A stretch of DNA of 64,000 bases from Gammaproteobacteria bacterium (lineage in GTDB: Bacteria; Pseudomonadota; Gammaproteobacteria; Pseudomonadales; Porticoccaceae). Made by a program: the position numbers and the translations under genes. Within the stretch, counting starts at the first letter, position 1. The number at the start of each line of letters is the position of its first letter. Below, piece after piece: positions 26,419 to 36,378 of this stretch. The notes beneath the pieces are model-generated. The model did not search any database. It was not told the origin of the DNA and saw only the letters and a list, made by a program, of their open reading frames with translations. The stretch is taken from positions 620,001-684,000 of the forward strand of contig JAGPUW010000025.1 of assembly GCA_018069465.1 (NCBI GenBank), read 5' to 3'.

Positions 26419-27849
26419 ATGTCTACCCACCCGGTAATTTCTAAATTTTCAGCATTATTAAAATGCCATAAAAAAAGGGCCGCATCATTTCCGCTGATTA
26501 AAACCACTTTAGTCGCCATCACCGGATCCGCATTATCGTTTATGGCATTGGCCGAAATTGGTGAGCCTGAAAAAGAAGAATTAAAATTCGGCTTTATTAA
26601 ATTAACCGATATGGCGCCACTGGCCATTGCCTACGAAAAAGGCTACTTCGAAGATGAAGGCTTGTACGTTACCCTGGAAGCTCAGGCCAACTGGAAAGTA
26701 TTACTCGACGGCGTGATCGACGGTCAGCTCGACGGTGCTCACATGCTCGCCGGGCAACCTTTAGCAGCCACCATTGGCTTTGGTACTAAAGCCCACATCA
26801 TTACTCCTTTCAGCATGGATTTAAACGGTAACGCAATTACCGTATCCAATGATATTTGGGAGCAAATGAAACCCTACGTACCGCTTCAAGCCGATGGCAA
26901 ACCCATCCACCCCATTAAAGCCGACTCGCTAAAACCCGTCGTTGATAAGTACCGGGATGAAGGCAAGCCCTTTAAAATGGGTATGGTTTTCCCCGTATCA
27001 ACACACAACTATGAGCTGCGTTACTGGCTAGCGGCTGGTGGCATTCACCCTGGCTACTATGCGCCATCAAAGGGCGATATTAGCGGTCTGATTGATGCGC
27101 AAGTACAGCTCTCAGTAACACCACCACCGCAAATGCCTGCCACTATGGAAGCTGGCACTATCTTCGGTTACTGCGTGGGTGAGCCCTGGAACCAGCAAGC
27201 TGTGTTTAAAGGCATCGGCGTCCCGGTTATTACTGACTACGAAATTTGGAAAGACAATCCCGAAAAAGTGTTTGGTATCACCAAAGAATTTTCTGAAAAA
27301 TATCCCAACACGACGGCTCGCATGGTCAAGGCATTAATTCGCGCTGCAGCATGGCTCGACGCCAACGACAACGCCAACCGTCCGGAAGCAGTGAAAATAC
27401 TCTCTCAGTCTAACTATGTCGGCGCTGACTACGACGTGATTGCCAACAGCATGACCGGCACATTTGAATACGAGAAAGGCGATAAGCGTCAGGTACCCGA
27501 CTTCAACGTCTTCTTCCGCTACAACGCCACCTACCCCTACTACAGTGATGCGATTTGGTATCTCACGCAAATGCGTCGCTGGGGTCAGATCGACGAGTTC
27601 AAGCCTGACAGCTGGTATATCGATGTTGCCAAATCTGTTTACCGCCCCGATCTTTACGCCATTGCCGCGAAGGAGTTGATTGGCGAAGGTACTTTAAAAG
27701 CAGCTGACTTTCCCAATCTGGAAAAAGAAAGCGGTTTTCGCCCCCCTCAGAAAGACTTTATCGATGACATTGTTTACGACGGCTCGAAACCCAATGCTTA
27801 CATTGAGCTCTTTCCCATTGGTCTAAAAGCCAAGGAAAGCGCCAAATAA
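26419..27849 (+). CDS. nrtA: nitrate ABC transporter substrate-binding protein
   Basis: The 476-residue protein has a long, basic N-terminus and a hydrophobic segment ending MALAE (about residue 43), consistent with an exported protein. The nitrate-binding family blocks are present: [58 protein letters not shown] and the [11 protein letters not shown] segment. It captures nitrate (or a related anion) in the periplasm for the permease and ATPase encoded next. AAGGAG sits 8 bases before the ATG. A hairpin separates it from nrtB, which may leave more nrtA message than permease message. Confidence 0.92.
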   Translation: MSTHPVISKFSALLKCHKKRAASFPLIKTTLVAITGSALSFMALAEIGEPEKEELKFGFIKLTDMAPLAIAYEKGYFEDEGLYVTLEAQANWKVLLDGVIDGQLDGAHMLAGQPLAATIGFGTKAHIITPFSMDLNGNAITVSNDIWEQMKPYVPLQADGKPIHPIKADSLKPVVDKYRDEGKPFKMGMVFPVSTHNYELRYWLAAGGIHPGYYAPSKGDISGLIDAQVQLSVTPPPQMPATMEAGTIFGYCVGEPWNQQAVFKGIGVPVITDYEIWKDNPEKVFGITKEFSEKYPNTTARMVKALIRAAAWLDANDNANRPEAVKILSQSNYVGADYDVIANSMTGTFEYEKGDKRQVPDFNVFFRYNATYPYYSDAIWYLTQMRRWGQIDEFKPDSWYIDVAKSVYRPDLYAIAAKELIGEGTLKAADFPNLEKESGFRPPQKDFIDDIVYDGSKPNAYIELFPIGLKAKESAK

Positions 27850-27878
27850 GCAGAGTTTAAATACTAACAGCAGTGATT

Positions 27879-27919
27879 TCTGAAGGGGGCACGCAGTATT
27901 TTGCGCTGCATCCTTCAGA
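27879..27919 (+). other. intercistronic hairpin between nrtA and nrtB
   Basis: TCTGAAGG (27879-27886) and CCTTCAGA (27912-27919) are perfect inverted repeats with an inner GCAG/CTGC pairing. There is no T-run. Such structures after binding-protein genes usually stabilise the upstream message or partly terminate transcription. Confidence 0.6.
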
Positions 27920-27936
27920 CAAAAAGGTAGCAAACA

Positions 27937-29127
27937 ATGACTGATTTAACAGCCAGGGCACTCAGTGACATCGACATGAAAGAATCCATAGCGAAGCAAT
28001 CCGAAGAGGATCAATCGACAAAAAATCAAGCGAACCCTTCACCATCAACAGCGGCAAATGACCCTACTTCGCCCGCAAAAAAAACACCCGTCGCTAATAA
28101 AACGCCACTCTATGTGCGCATTAATAAATTTTTAGATTTAATCGGTTTCACCTGGTTTATACCCCTGCTCAAGCTCTGTGGTGGCGAGAGCCCAAAGCGG
28201 CAATTTCAAGAGCTATTGAAGGCCATCGGCGCGCCAGTACTTTTCTTTATGGCCTTCCTGATGTTCTGGAGCTGGGGGGCCGCCCAAATTGAAACCAGCC
28301 TTGGCGTTATCCCTGGCCCGGTTGCGGTGTACCACGAAGCCCAGGGCTTAATGAATGAGCACGCTGCTGAAAGAGAAAAAGCCATAGCCTTCTTTGACAG
28401 GCAGGAAAAACGCAACGCTGAAAAATTAGCGAAAAACCCCGATGCCAAAACGAAAATTCGCGCTTATACCGGCAAGGCCACTTACCTCGATCAAATAGTG
28501 ACCAGCCTCTACACTGTCTTTACCGGGTTTGTCATTGCCACCCTTATCGCCGTTCCCGTCGGTATCATCTGTGGCATGAGCCCCCTGATTAACACCGCTA
28601 TTAACCCGGTTATTCAAATTTTTAAACCCGTATCACCGCTGGCCTGGTTGCCCATCGTCACCATGATTGTCAGCGCGGTATATGTAACAACGGATGATTC
28701 CTGGTTTGATAAGTCCTTCCTGACCTCAGCCATCACCGTGACGCTTTGTTCACTGTGGCCAACACTAATCAACACCTCGGTTGGTGTCTCGTCCATCGAC
28801 AAAGACCTGGTAAACGTCGGCAAGGTGCTCAAGCTCAGCAAAATGACGCAGGTCAGCAAAATTATTTTGCCATCTTCTTTACCCCTTATTTTTACGGGTT
28901 TGCGCTTGTCGCTCGGTGTTGGCTGGATGGTTTTGATCGCTGCAGAAATGCTCGCGCAAAACCCCGGTCTGGGTAAGTTTGTCTGGGACGAATTCCAGAA
29001 CGGTAGCTCCCACTCACTGGGCCGCATCATGGTTGCAGTTTTTACCATCGGTTTAATCGGCTTTGCTCTCGACCGCGTGATGATGACTTTGCAAAAAATC
29101 TTCTCTTTCGGCGAAACCACTATCTAA
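27937..29127 (+). CDS. nrtB: nitrate ABC transporter permease
   Basis: The 396-residue protein has an N-terminal hydrophilic extension of about 55 residues rich in Ser, Lys, Pro and Thr. A first membrane segment (about 103-125) follows, then a polar stretch with an Ala/Glu/Lys-rich helix (about 145-180). The standard permease core ends with the EAA-type loop near DLVNVGKVLKLSKMTQVSKIILPSSLP. Typical NrtB/SsuC permeases are about 270-300 residues, so both additions are extra. The gene sits between nrtA and the ATPase gene, 30 bases before the latter. It forms the inner-membrane channel for nitrate. Confidence 0.9.
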   Translation: MTDLTARALSDIDMKESIAKQSEEDQSTKNQANPSPSTAANDPTSPAKKTPVANKTPLYVRINKFLDLIGFTWFIPLLKLCGGESPKRQFQELLKAIGAPVLFFMAFLMFWSWGAAQIETSLGVIPGPVAVYHEAQGLMNEHAAEREKAIAFFDRQEKRNAEKLAKNPDAKTKIRAYTGKATYLDQIVTSLYTVFTGFVIATLIAVPVGIICGMSPLINTAINPVIQIFKPVSPLAWLPIVTMIVSAVYVTTDDSWFDKSFLTSAITVTLCSLWPTLINTSVGVSSIDKDLVNVGKVLKLSKMTQVSKIILPSSLPLIFTGLRLSLGVGWMVLIAAEMLAQNPGLGKFVWDEFQNGSSHSLGRIMVAVFTIGLIGFALDRVMMTLQKIFSFGETTI

Positions 29128-29157
29128 AGGCCTTTTGGCACACAGGAATTAAAAGAA

Positions 29158-30819
29158 ATGACGCTACTCGTGCTTGATAATGTCAGCAAATCCTACGGTG
29201 AAGGCGCCGATAAAACAGCTGTACTGAAAGATATTAATCTGGAAATTAATGACGGCGAGTTTGTCGCCATTGTGGGCTTTTCTGGCAGCGGAAAAAGCAC
29301 ATTAATATCCGCTATTGCTGGGCTAATACAGCCTGACGAGGGCAGTATTACTAAAAGCGGCAAAGCCATCTCTGGCCCCGGTGCTGATCGGGGCGTGGTA
29401 TTCCAAAATTACTCGCTAATGCCCTGGCTCACCGTGCAGGGCAATGTCGCCCTCTCCGTCGACCAAATATTTTCCGACAGGCCCAAAAAAGAGCGCGAAG
29501 CACGGGTCTTGAAATACGTCGACATGGTTGGCTTAACGCCTGCTTTGCAAAAACGTCCGGCGGAGCTTTCCGGGGGTATGCGCCAACGCGTCAATGTCGC
29601 CCGTGCATTGGCGGCAAGCCCCGATATTCTCCTGCTCGACGAACCATTGAGTGCTCTCGATGCCTTAACTCGCGCCAATTTGCAGGACGAAATTCTGCAA
29701 ATCTGGGAGCAGGAAAAGAAAACAGTCATCCTCATCACCAACGATGTCGACGAAGGCCTGATTATGGCCGACCGTATTATCCCGCTAAAACCAGGGCCCA
29801 ATGCCACCTTCGGCCCGGAGTTTACAATCGACCTACCACGGCCCCGTGATCGCGGCGCCATGAATCATGACCCCGCGTTTAAAGCACTGCGTGCCGAAAT
29901 CACCCAATACCTGATGGATCTTGGTATCGAAACCACCGCCAGTGAAAGCACTGTTGTACTGCCGCCCATCAGACCGAACACCAGCACCGACTGGAAGAAA
30001 GACGACTCCGCCCTTAAACCAGCCAGGGACAACATCGGCCAGGCCCGCTACCTTGAGTACACGCAACTCGACAAAGTTTACCCAACACCCAAAGGCCCGG
30101 TGGCCGTGGTTAAAGACTTTAATCTGAAGATGAAGAAAGGTGAGTTTATTTCACTGATCGGCCACTCCGGTTGCGGCAAATCAACAGTGCTGTCGATGAC
30201 CGCAGGCCTCAACGAAATTAGTCATGGCGGTATTATTCTCGATGGCAAAGAAGTTGTTTCAGCCGGGCCCGACCGAGCCGTGGTCTTTCAGGCACCCAGT
30301 TTATTTCCCTGGCTCAGCGCCACAGAAAACGTTTCCCTTGGTGTTGAAAGTGTTTACCCCCACGCCCTAAAAAGTGAACGCAAGGATATTGTCGAATACT
30401 ACCTGGCCCGGGTCGGCCTCGGCGATTCTCTGCATAAAAAGGCTGGCGATATGTCCAACGGCATGCGCCAGCGCGTTGGTATTGCCCGCGCTTTTGCACT
30501 GTCACCGAAGCTACTTTTACTCGACGAACCCTTTGGTATGCTCGACTCGTTGACTCGCTGGGAATTACAGGAAGTGCTAATGGAGGTCTGGGATCGCACC
30601 AAGTTGACCGCCCTGATGGTCACCCACGATGTGGATGAAGCGATACTACTGGCAGACCGGGTAGTGATGATGACCAACGGCCCAGAGGCGACAGTGGGTA
30701 AAATTATTGATATCGACCTGCCCCGCCCTCGCACCCGCAAGGCCCTGCTTGAACACCCCGATTATTATGATTACCGAGAAAGTATAATTAGCTTTCTCGC
30801 AGAGTGTGACCAGCACTGA
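29158..30819 (+). CDS. nitrate ABC transporter ATPase with two fused nucleotide-binding domains
   Basis: The 553-residue protein is two ABC ATPases in one chain. Domain 1 (about residues 3-245) has Walker [10 protein letters not shown], signature LSGGMRQR and Walker B ILLLDEP, but its switch-loop histidine is Asn (ITNDVDEG). Domain 2 (about 300-550) has Walker [10 protein letters not shown], signature MSNGMRQR (SNG rather than SGG), Walker B LLLLDEP and a normal switch histidine (VTHDVDEA). Both changes fall in the same composite site, so one site should be poor and one canonical. It replaces the separate NrtC and NrtD chains of cyanobacteria and has no C-terminal binding-protein domain. A terminator follows. 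Confidence 0.92.
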   Translation: MTLLVLDNVSKSYGEGADKTAVLKDINLEINDGEFVAIVGFSGSGKSTLISAIAGLIQPDEGSITKSGKAISGPGADRGVVFQNYSLMPWLTVQGNVALSVDQIFSDRPKKEREARVLKYVDMVGLTPALQKRPAELSGGMRQRVNVARALAASPDILLLDEPLSALDALTRANLQDEILQIWEQEKKTVILITNDVDEGLIMADRIIPLKPGPNATFGPEFTIDLPRPRDRGAMNHDPAFKALRAEITQYLMDLGIETTASESTVVLPPIRPNTSTDWKKDDSALKPARDNIGQARYLEYTQLDKVYPTPKGPVAVVKDFNLKMKKGEFISLIGHSGCGKSTVLSMTAGLNEISHGGIILDGKEVVSAGPDRAVVFQAPSLFPWLSATENVSLGVESVYPHALKSERKDIVEYYLARVGLGDSLHKKAGDMSNGMRQRVGIARAFALSPKLLLLDEPFGMLDSLTRWELQEVLMEVWDRTKLTALMVTHDVDEAILLADRVVMMTNGPEATVGKIIDIDLPRPRTRKALLEHPDYYDYRESIISFLAECDQH

Positions 30820-30852
30820 CAGTTCTTTTCACTCACCACCTTCAATTCTTTG

Positions 30853-30889
30853 GCCGGCTAATTCTATACACGAATGCGTCGGCTTTTTT
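30853..30889 (+). terminator. intrinsic terminator of the nrt operon
   Basis: GCCGGC (30853-30858) pairs with GTCGGC (30878-30883), including one G-U pair, and is followed by six T residues, 34 bases after the ATPase stop codon. Confidence 0.75.
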
Positions 30890-31327
30890 ACGCCCTCCGA
30901 TAACGTGCGCTAACGTAATTAACATAAGCCACACGCTTTTAACCGTGCCATTAGCGCAGGCTGCTAAGGCCGGAAATTTTTAGTTAGGCAACAACAAACC
31001 CCACCACTTCAAGCTGCTTGGCGCCTTGTCATTTTTCGTCGGGCTTTATTACTACTACCTGAAGTGGCTGTAGAACAGGGCTAATCACTAGCGTAAATCA
31101 AGATTTTCTAAGCAATTCTGAGTTCAGCTATTGATGCGCTCTGGGTACGATACTCAATGTAAGATGAGGGCACTGCTTGACGACACCGAATCAATCGCTG
31201 CACAGTCCCTCTTATATAAAGGCTTCCTTATTCAGCATGAAAAAATAATAATGTATAAATGCTCGGAACTTAGTCCATTTTTTAACGTTTTTATTCAGTC
31301 CCGCACGGGCTTATAGGTTGAACTTAT
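30890..31327. other. non-coding gap
   Basis: No convincing gene is present. A 61-codon frame at 31131-31316 lacks a ribosome-binding site and shows no protein-like pattern. The stretch presumably contains the promoter of the channel gene at 31328. Confidence 0.5.
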
Positions 31328-31678
31328 ATGGAAATCACCTTTCTTTTTATCCACATTTTTTTAATCGCCACTTATCTCCTCACACCACTACTCGCTTTTT
31401 TGGTGGTACTGGTGATTGTTCTGGGCCAGGTGGTCGGAAGAATTGAAAACTGGAGCAAGTTTAACGCCTTTTATTGGTCCTTTATCACCGCTTTGACCGT
31501 CGGTTATGGTGATCTTCGGCCTTCGCGGCATAGCACCAAACTACTCTCTATATTGATTGCAACACTAGGGATTATGTTTACCGGCGTTATTGTCGGCATC
31601 ACCGTTGCGGCGGCGAGCAATGCGCTGAATAGTGTTGTTGATGTGAAAGCCGTCATCCGGGAGAGCATTAGCAAATAG
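31328..31678 (+). CDS. small two-helix potassium channel protein
   Basis: The 116-residue protein has the minimal ion-channel layout: a hydrophobic N-terminal segment (about 5-37), a pore helix and selectivity filter TVGYGD at about 57-62, and a second membrane helix (about 73-98). TVGYGD is the classic K+ filter. There is no cytoplasmic regulatory (RCK) domain and only about 18 residues follow the last helix, so four copies would form a simple pore. It stands alone between the nrt operon and the convergent efflux operon. Gating is unknown. Confidence 0.85.
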   Translation: MEITFLFIHIFLIATYLLTPLLAFLVVLVIVLGQVVGRIENWSKFNAFYWSFITALTVGYGDLRPSRHSTKLLSILIATLGIMFTGVIVGITVAAASNALNSVVDVKAVIRESISK

Positions 31679-31734
31679 GTGAGGGGAGCTGCCTTTACGG
31701 GGAGCCCCAGAGCAAAAAAAGCATGCCTCAAGCC

Positions 31735-33183
31735 TTAAGGTGCTTTCACGCTCGTTGCCGCTGATTCTTCTGCCGTCCAGCCACCGCCGAGGGATTGATA
31801 CAATTCAACCAAGGCATTCATTGCCGCCTGAAAAGAGGCGCTTTCATTCAGCTCCGCATTAAACATACTGCGACTGGATTCGAGCACTTCGAGATAGTCG
31901 ACCACCCCGGCATCGTAGCGCGCCCGAGATAAGCGTTCGGCATTGCCTGCCGCGACCGCCTGGCGGTGATAGGCCTCATATTCTTGCCGATAAGTATCGA
32001 CCGCAACCAAGGCGTCGGCCACTTCACGGAAAGCCTGTTGCAAGGTCGCCTCGTAGTTTTGTAACGCTTGCTCGGTGCGCGCTCGCTGCGCTTCACTTTG
32101 CGCCTTGAGTTGCCCCCAATTGAGTATTGGGGCAAAGATATTACCCGCCACACCCCAGCTTTCGGCATCGCTGTCGTTGAGGTCTGACAAGTCATCACTG
32201 ACGCCACCGTAGCTGCCGGTCAGCGACAAAGACGGATAGCGCAGCGCCTCCGCAACGCCTATTAGTGCTGTCTCTGCGTGGAGCTGCTGTTCCGCTGCCA
32301 CCACATCGGGGCGCCGCTGTAATAATTCAGAGGGCAGGCCCGTGGGTATCTCAGGCAGCAGCTGCTGCTCCATCAGCGACAGACCGCGCTTAATTGCCCC
32401 GGGGTTGCGTCCCAGTAAAATCGAAAGGGAGTGCTCGGTCTGGGCAATTTGTCGCTGAAAGGTGGCAACGGCAACTTCGGCAACGGCTAGCTCGACCTGA
32501 GCCTGATTAACATCCAGCTCGGGAACGGTGCCTTTATCAAAACGCGCCTGAATAATCGCCAGGCTGCCCTGCCTACTATCGACCGTGCGCCTGGCAATAA
32601 CCAGCCGTTGATCCAGATCGAGCAACAATAAATAAGTACGCGCCACATTGGCCACAATCGTAAGCGAGACATGGCGGTGAGCGGCCTCATTAGCCAATAG
32701 TTCAGCCCGCGCGCTCTCAGTAGCCCGACTCAACTTACGCCATAAATCCAGCTCGAAGGAAAGATTACCCATGATGCTGAAATTTTCTTCGATGCCGGCA
32801 CCGGGTATGAGCAACTGGCTCTGGCGCCCACGGCCAGCCGAACCACTAACATCGAAAAAGGGAAACTGATTAGCCCGAGTGCTGGTCAACTGCGCATTGG
32901 CCTGGGCGATGCGACTCAGCGCCACGCCCAAATCTTTGTTTTCCGCCAGTGCACTGCGAATCAAGGCCTGTAATTGTGCATCCTCAAAAACCTGCCACCA
33001 CGGCAAGTTGGCGATACTCTCGCCCTGCCCGGTGCTTGAGGTCAGCTGCGTGTCGGCGGCATAACTACTGGGCACCGCCAGTGGCGGGCGCTCGTAGTCG
33101 GGGGTCAGGGCGCAGCCCGAAATAAGCGAGACGGAACCCGAAATAAGGGCGGCATAAACAGTTAAACGACCAAAACGAGGCAT
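31735..33183 (-). CDS. outer-membrane efflux lipoprotein (OprM/NodT-type)
   Basis: The 482-residue protein has a signal peptide with lipobox ISGC (Cys24) and two TolC-like repeats with the characteristic LGVALSRIAQANAQ and RARYDAGVVDYLEVLES blocks. It is the outer-membrane channel of a tripartite pump. Its ATG directly follows the RND gene's stop, and the membrane-fusion gene precedes that, so all three are one minus-strand operon. Length is normal for OprM relatives. Confidence 0.92.
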   Translation of the reverse strand: MPRFGRLTVYAALISGSVSLISGCALTPDYERPPLAVPSSYAADTQLTSSTGQGESIANLPWWQVFEDAQLQALIRSALAENKDLGVALSRIAQANAQLTSTRANQFPFFDVSGSAGRGRQSQLLIPGAGIEENFSIMGNLSFELDLWRKLSRATESARAELLANEAAHRHVSLTIVANVARTYLLLLDLDQRLVIARRTVDSRQGSLAIIQARFDKGTVPELDVNQAQVELAVAEVAVATFQRQIAQTEHSLSILLGRNPGAIKRGLSLMEQQLLPEIPTGLPSELLQRRPDVVAAEQQLHAETALIGVAEALRYPSLSLTGSYGGVSDDLSDLNDSDAESWGVAGNIFAPILNWGQLKAQSEAQRARTEQALQNYEATLQQAFREVADALVAVDTYRQEYEAYHRQAVAAGNAERLSRARYDAGVVDYLEVLESSRSMFNAELNESASFQAAMNALVELYQSLGGGWTAEESAATSVKAP

Positions 33184-36100
33184 TTATTTATCCCCCTTAA
33201 CAACTGCTGTCGATTGATCACCTGCTGCTTGCACAGCCAGTATCGTTACTTTTTTACTGCCAAAGACACGCTCCACCATGACGAACATCGCCGGTACCAG
33301 TATGACCCCCACCAGGGTGGCAACCACCATGCCACTGAACACGGTCATTCCCATGATTTTGCGGGCTTCGGCACCCGCGCCACTGGCAACCAACAGCGGC
33401 AGCACACCGAGGATGAATGAAAAAGCGGTCATTAATATCGGGCGAAAGCGCTGGCGAGCTGCCACCAGAGCGGCTTCAAAAGCGGGCTTGCCCTTCTCCA
33501 TTTCGAGTTTGGCAAATTCCACAATCAAAATAGAGTTTTTCGCCGCCATGCCAATTAGCATCACCAAGCCAATTTGCGCAAATACGTTGTTCTCGTAGCT
33601 ATCACTCATTAGCCTCGCCAGCCACAAGCCGCCAATGGCGCCAAATACCGCAATGGGTGTACCGGCGAGCACGGATAGTGGCAGCGACCAACTCTCATAT
33701 TGCGCAGCCAATATTAAAAACACAAAGATCAACGCCATTGCAAAGACCACCCCGGCACTGCCCGATGCGGCGTCCTCCTGATAGGACATCCCACTCCAGC
33801 TGTATGACATATCATCGGGCAATGTCTTTGCAGCCACTTCTTTCAGTGCGGCCATGGCCTGGGCCGAACTGTATCCGGGTGCAGCCTGACCACTAATTTC
33901 AGCAGCGCGATAAAGGTTGAAGCGATTGGTAAACTCTGTGCCGCTAGTTCTACTGACATCCACCAACGTCGACAAAGGCACCATATTGCCCTCGTTATTG
34001 CGCACATAGAAAAAACGCAGGCCATCGGGGTCAGCCCGGTATTCTGGTTCAGCTTGTACATACGTTTTATAAAGACGACCAAAACGATTGAAGTCGTTGA
34101 CATAGGCGCCGCCTAGAAAAGCACCGACAGAGGCTTGCAGATCCGGCAATGGCACACCCAGTTTAAGCGCCTTGGCATCGCTTATATTGAGTAGGAGCTG
34201 CGGCACATTAGCACGGTATAAAGTATAGGCCCGGGCGATGGCAGGATGGGCATTCGCCGCTTTCACAAAGGCGGCACTCTGGGCTTGGAGATATTCGGGT
34301 GAATTGCCACTGGCATCTTGCAACATCATAGTAAAACCGGAGCCGGTGCCCAGCCCGGGAATAGCGGGCGGCTCGAAGGCGAAGGCAACACCACCTTTCA
34401 CCCCCTGCGCCAGAGCTACGTTGAGCCGCTGAACAACGGCACTGGCGTGATCCCTTTTCTCGGAGCGTAGCTCCCAATCCTTGAGCTGAATAAACACAAA
34501 GCCGGCATTTGTCTGCACAGTGCCGGTGAGCATGCTATAGCCGGAAATGACCGCAGAATTTTCTATCGCATCGATACCATCAATGATCTTCTCGACACCC
34601 AGCATCGCTTCTTGAGTGCGCTGCAGTGATGCAGCATCGGGCAACAAAACACTGGCCATGATGTAGCCCTGGTCTTCACCCGGCACAAAGCCAGTTGGCA
34701 AGCTCTGCAGTAAAACCACCAAACTTACAATCATCAGACCAATAAGTACGATGGCGCGAATCAACTTCTCGGTGAAAAATTTGACCAGCACCATAAATAG
34801 GCCGGTAGCTTTTTCAAAGCCGCGATTAAACACATCAAAGGCTTTATCTAAACGTGTTTTCTCCGCCCCCGGAGGCTTAAGTAAGCTAGCGGCCAGTGCC
34901 GGGCTAAGCGTTAAAGCATTAATGGAAGAAATGGCTACTGCCACGGCAATAGTGATGGCGAACTGCTGGTAAAGCAGCCCGGTAATACCCGGCATCATTG
35001 CCACCGGTACAAATACTGCAATCAGAGCAAGTGAGGTGGCAACAATCGGGCCAGACACCTCACGCATTGCAGCGACAGTGGCCTCGCGAGGGGGCAGCCC
35101 TTCTTCCATTTTTGTGGTCACCGCTTCGACCACCACAATGGCATCGTCAACCACAATACCAATCGCCAATACCAGGCCGAGTAGCGACAGAGTGTTAATC
35201 GAAAAACCCAGCAGCGGGAACACGGCAAAGGCGCCAATCAACGATACGGGTACCGCCAATGCGGGAATTAAAGTAGCCCGCGCACTTTGCAGGAAGATAT
35301 AAACCACCAATATCACCAGAGCCAATGCCTGAAATAAGGTGATGACAATTTCATCAATACCGGCGGTGATTGGCTTGGTGGTGTCGAGAGAAACCACATA
35401 TTCAACATCATCCGGCATGTTCTTAGCGAGCTTTTCCATGGCGGCGAATACCTGATCGGCAACATCCAGACCATTGGCATCGGGTAACTGAAAAACCTGC
35501 AGCAGTGCCGAGGCCGAACCATTGAGTCGCGCTTTTATCTGGTAGGCCTGGGTGCCCAGCTCAATACGGGCAACATCTTTTAGCAACACTTGGGAGCCAT
35601 CGGGGTTGGAACGAACGATAACGCCCCCAAACTCCTCGGCTGTTTCAAAGCGACCTCCAGTTTGCACGGTATACGTATTCTCCGTACCCGCTGGTGACGG
35701 GGGCCCGCCAATCTGTCCCGCGGGCACCAATACGTTTTGCTGCTGGATTGCGTTGGTAATATCTGGAACAGTCAGAGCAAGCTTGGAAAGCTGATCGGGC
35801 TTAATCCATACCCGCATGGAGTAATCGTTCGTGCTGCCACCCAGCACCTCGGCCAAACCAACGCCACGAATTCGCGACAATTCATCAATGACATTAATCG
35901 TCGCGTAGTTATTGAGAAAGGCGTCGTCGTAGGTGCCCGCCGGAGAAATCAAGGAAATAAGCAATAGCGGGAAGGAGAGTTTCTTTTTGACCGTGACACC
36001 CTGGCGCGTGACCTCCTCAGGCAGCATTGCCATCGCTTCCGAGACCCGGTTTTGCACCAGCACATTGGCCATATCCAAATCGGTGCCAACCTCGAAAGAA

Positions 36101-36375
36101 ACTTGTAGATTCATACTACCGTTGCTGGCATTGGTCGACTTCATGTACAACATGTTCTCAACGCCATTGACCTTTTGCTCAATCGGCGTTGCTACAGATT
36201 GTTCGACGTCAACCGAATTAGCCCCCTGATAAGTGGCCGAAACACTGACCATTGGCGGGGTGATTTCGGGGTACTGCGCAACGGGCAAGCCGCTCAGTGA
36301 GATGAGCCCGAGCAAAATGATAATAATGGCAAGAACCATTGCCACAATGGGCCTGCGAACAAAGAATTCAGCCAT
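33184..36375 (-). CDS. RND multidrug efflux transporter (MexB/AcrB-type, HAE1)
   Basis: The 1063-residue protein shows the full HAE1 RND layout: N-terminal ARPIVAMV-like start (FFVRRPIVAMVLA), 12 predicted membrane helices and two large periplasmic loops. The proton-relay pair Asp-Asp in GIVVDDAIVVVEAV and the matching Lys in GMAAKNSILIVEFA are present. It exports amphiphilic drugs or metabolites from the inner membrane and periplasm using proton motive force. The gene lies 3 bases after the fusion-protein gene and abuts the outer-membrane gene. No TetR-type regulator is adjacent. Confidence 0.95.
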   Translation of the reverse strand: MAEFFVRRPIVAMVLAIIIILLGLISLSGLPVAQYPEITPPMVSVSATYQGANSVDVEQSVATPIEQKVNGVENMLYMKSTNASNGSMNLQVSFEVGTDLDMANVLVQNRVSEAMAMLPEEVTRQGVTVKKKLSFPLLLISLISPAGTYDDAFLNNYATINVIDELSRIRGVGLAEVLGGSTNDYSMRVWIKPDQLSKLALTVPDITNAIQQQNVLVPAGQIGGPPSPAGTENTYTVQTGGRFETAEEFGGVIVRSNPDGSQVLLKDVARIELGTQAYQIKARLNGSASALLQVFQLPDANGLDVADQVFAAMEKLAKNMPDDVEYVVSLDTTKPITAGIDEIVITLFQALALVILVVYIFLQSARATLIPALAVPVSLIGAFAVFPLLGFSINTLSLLGLVLAIGIVVDDAIVVVEAVTTKMEEGLPPREATVAAMREVSGPIVATSLALIAVFVPVAMMPGITGLLYQQFAITIAVAVAISSINALTLSPALAASLLKPPGAEKTRLDKAFDVFNRGFEKATGLFMVLVKFFTEKLIRAIVLIGLMIVSLVVLLQSLPTGFVPGEDQGYIMASVLLPDAASLQRTQEAMLGVEKIIDGIDAIENSAVISGYSMLTGTVQTNAGFVFIQLKDWELRSEKRDHASAVVQRLNVALAQGVKGGVAFAFEPPAIPGLGTGSGFTMMLQDASGNSPEYLQAQSAAFVKAANAHPAIARAYTLYRANVPQLLLNISDAKALKLGVPLPDLQASVGAFLGGAYVNDFNRFGRLYKTYVQAEPEYRADPDGLRFFYVRNNEGNMVPLSTLVDVSRTSGTEFTNRFNLYRAAEISGQAAPGYSSAQAMAALKEVAAKTLPDDMSYSWSGMSYQEDAASGSAGVVFAMALIFVFLILAAQYESWSLPLSVLAGTPIAVFGAIGGLWLARLMSDSYENNVFAQIGLVMLIGMAAKNSILIVEFAKLEMEKGKPAFEAALVAARQRFRPILMTAFSFILGVLPLLVASGAGAEARKIMGMTVFSGMVVATLVGVILVPAMFVMVERVFGSKKVTILAVQAAGDQSTAVVKGDK

Positions 36376-36378
36376 GAT

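Noticed and set aside
31131-31316. 61-codon frame before the potassium channel gene
   Set aside because: No ribosome-binding site or protein-like pattern.
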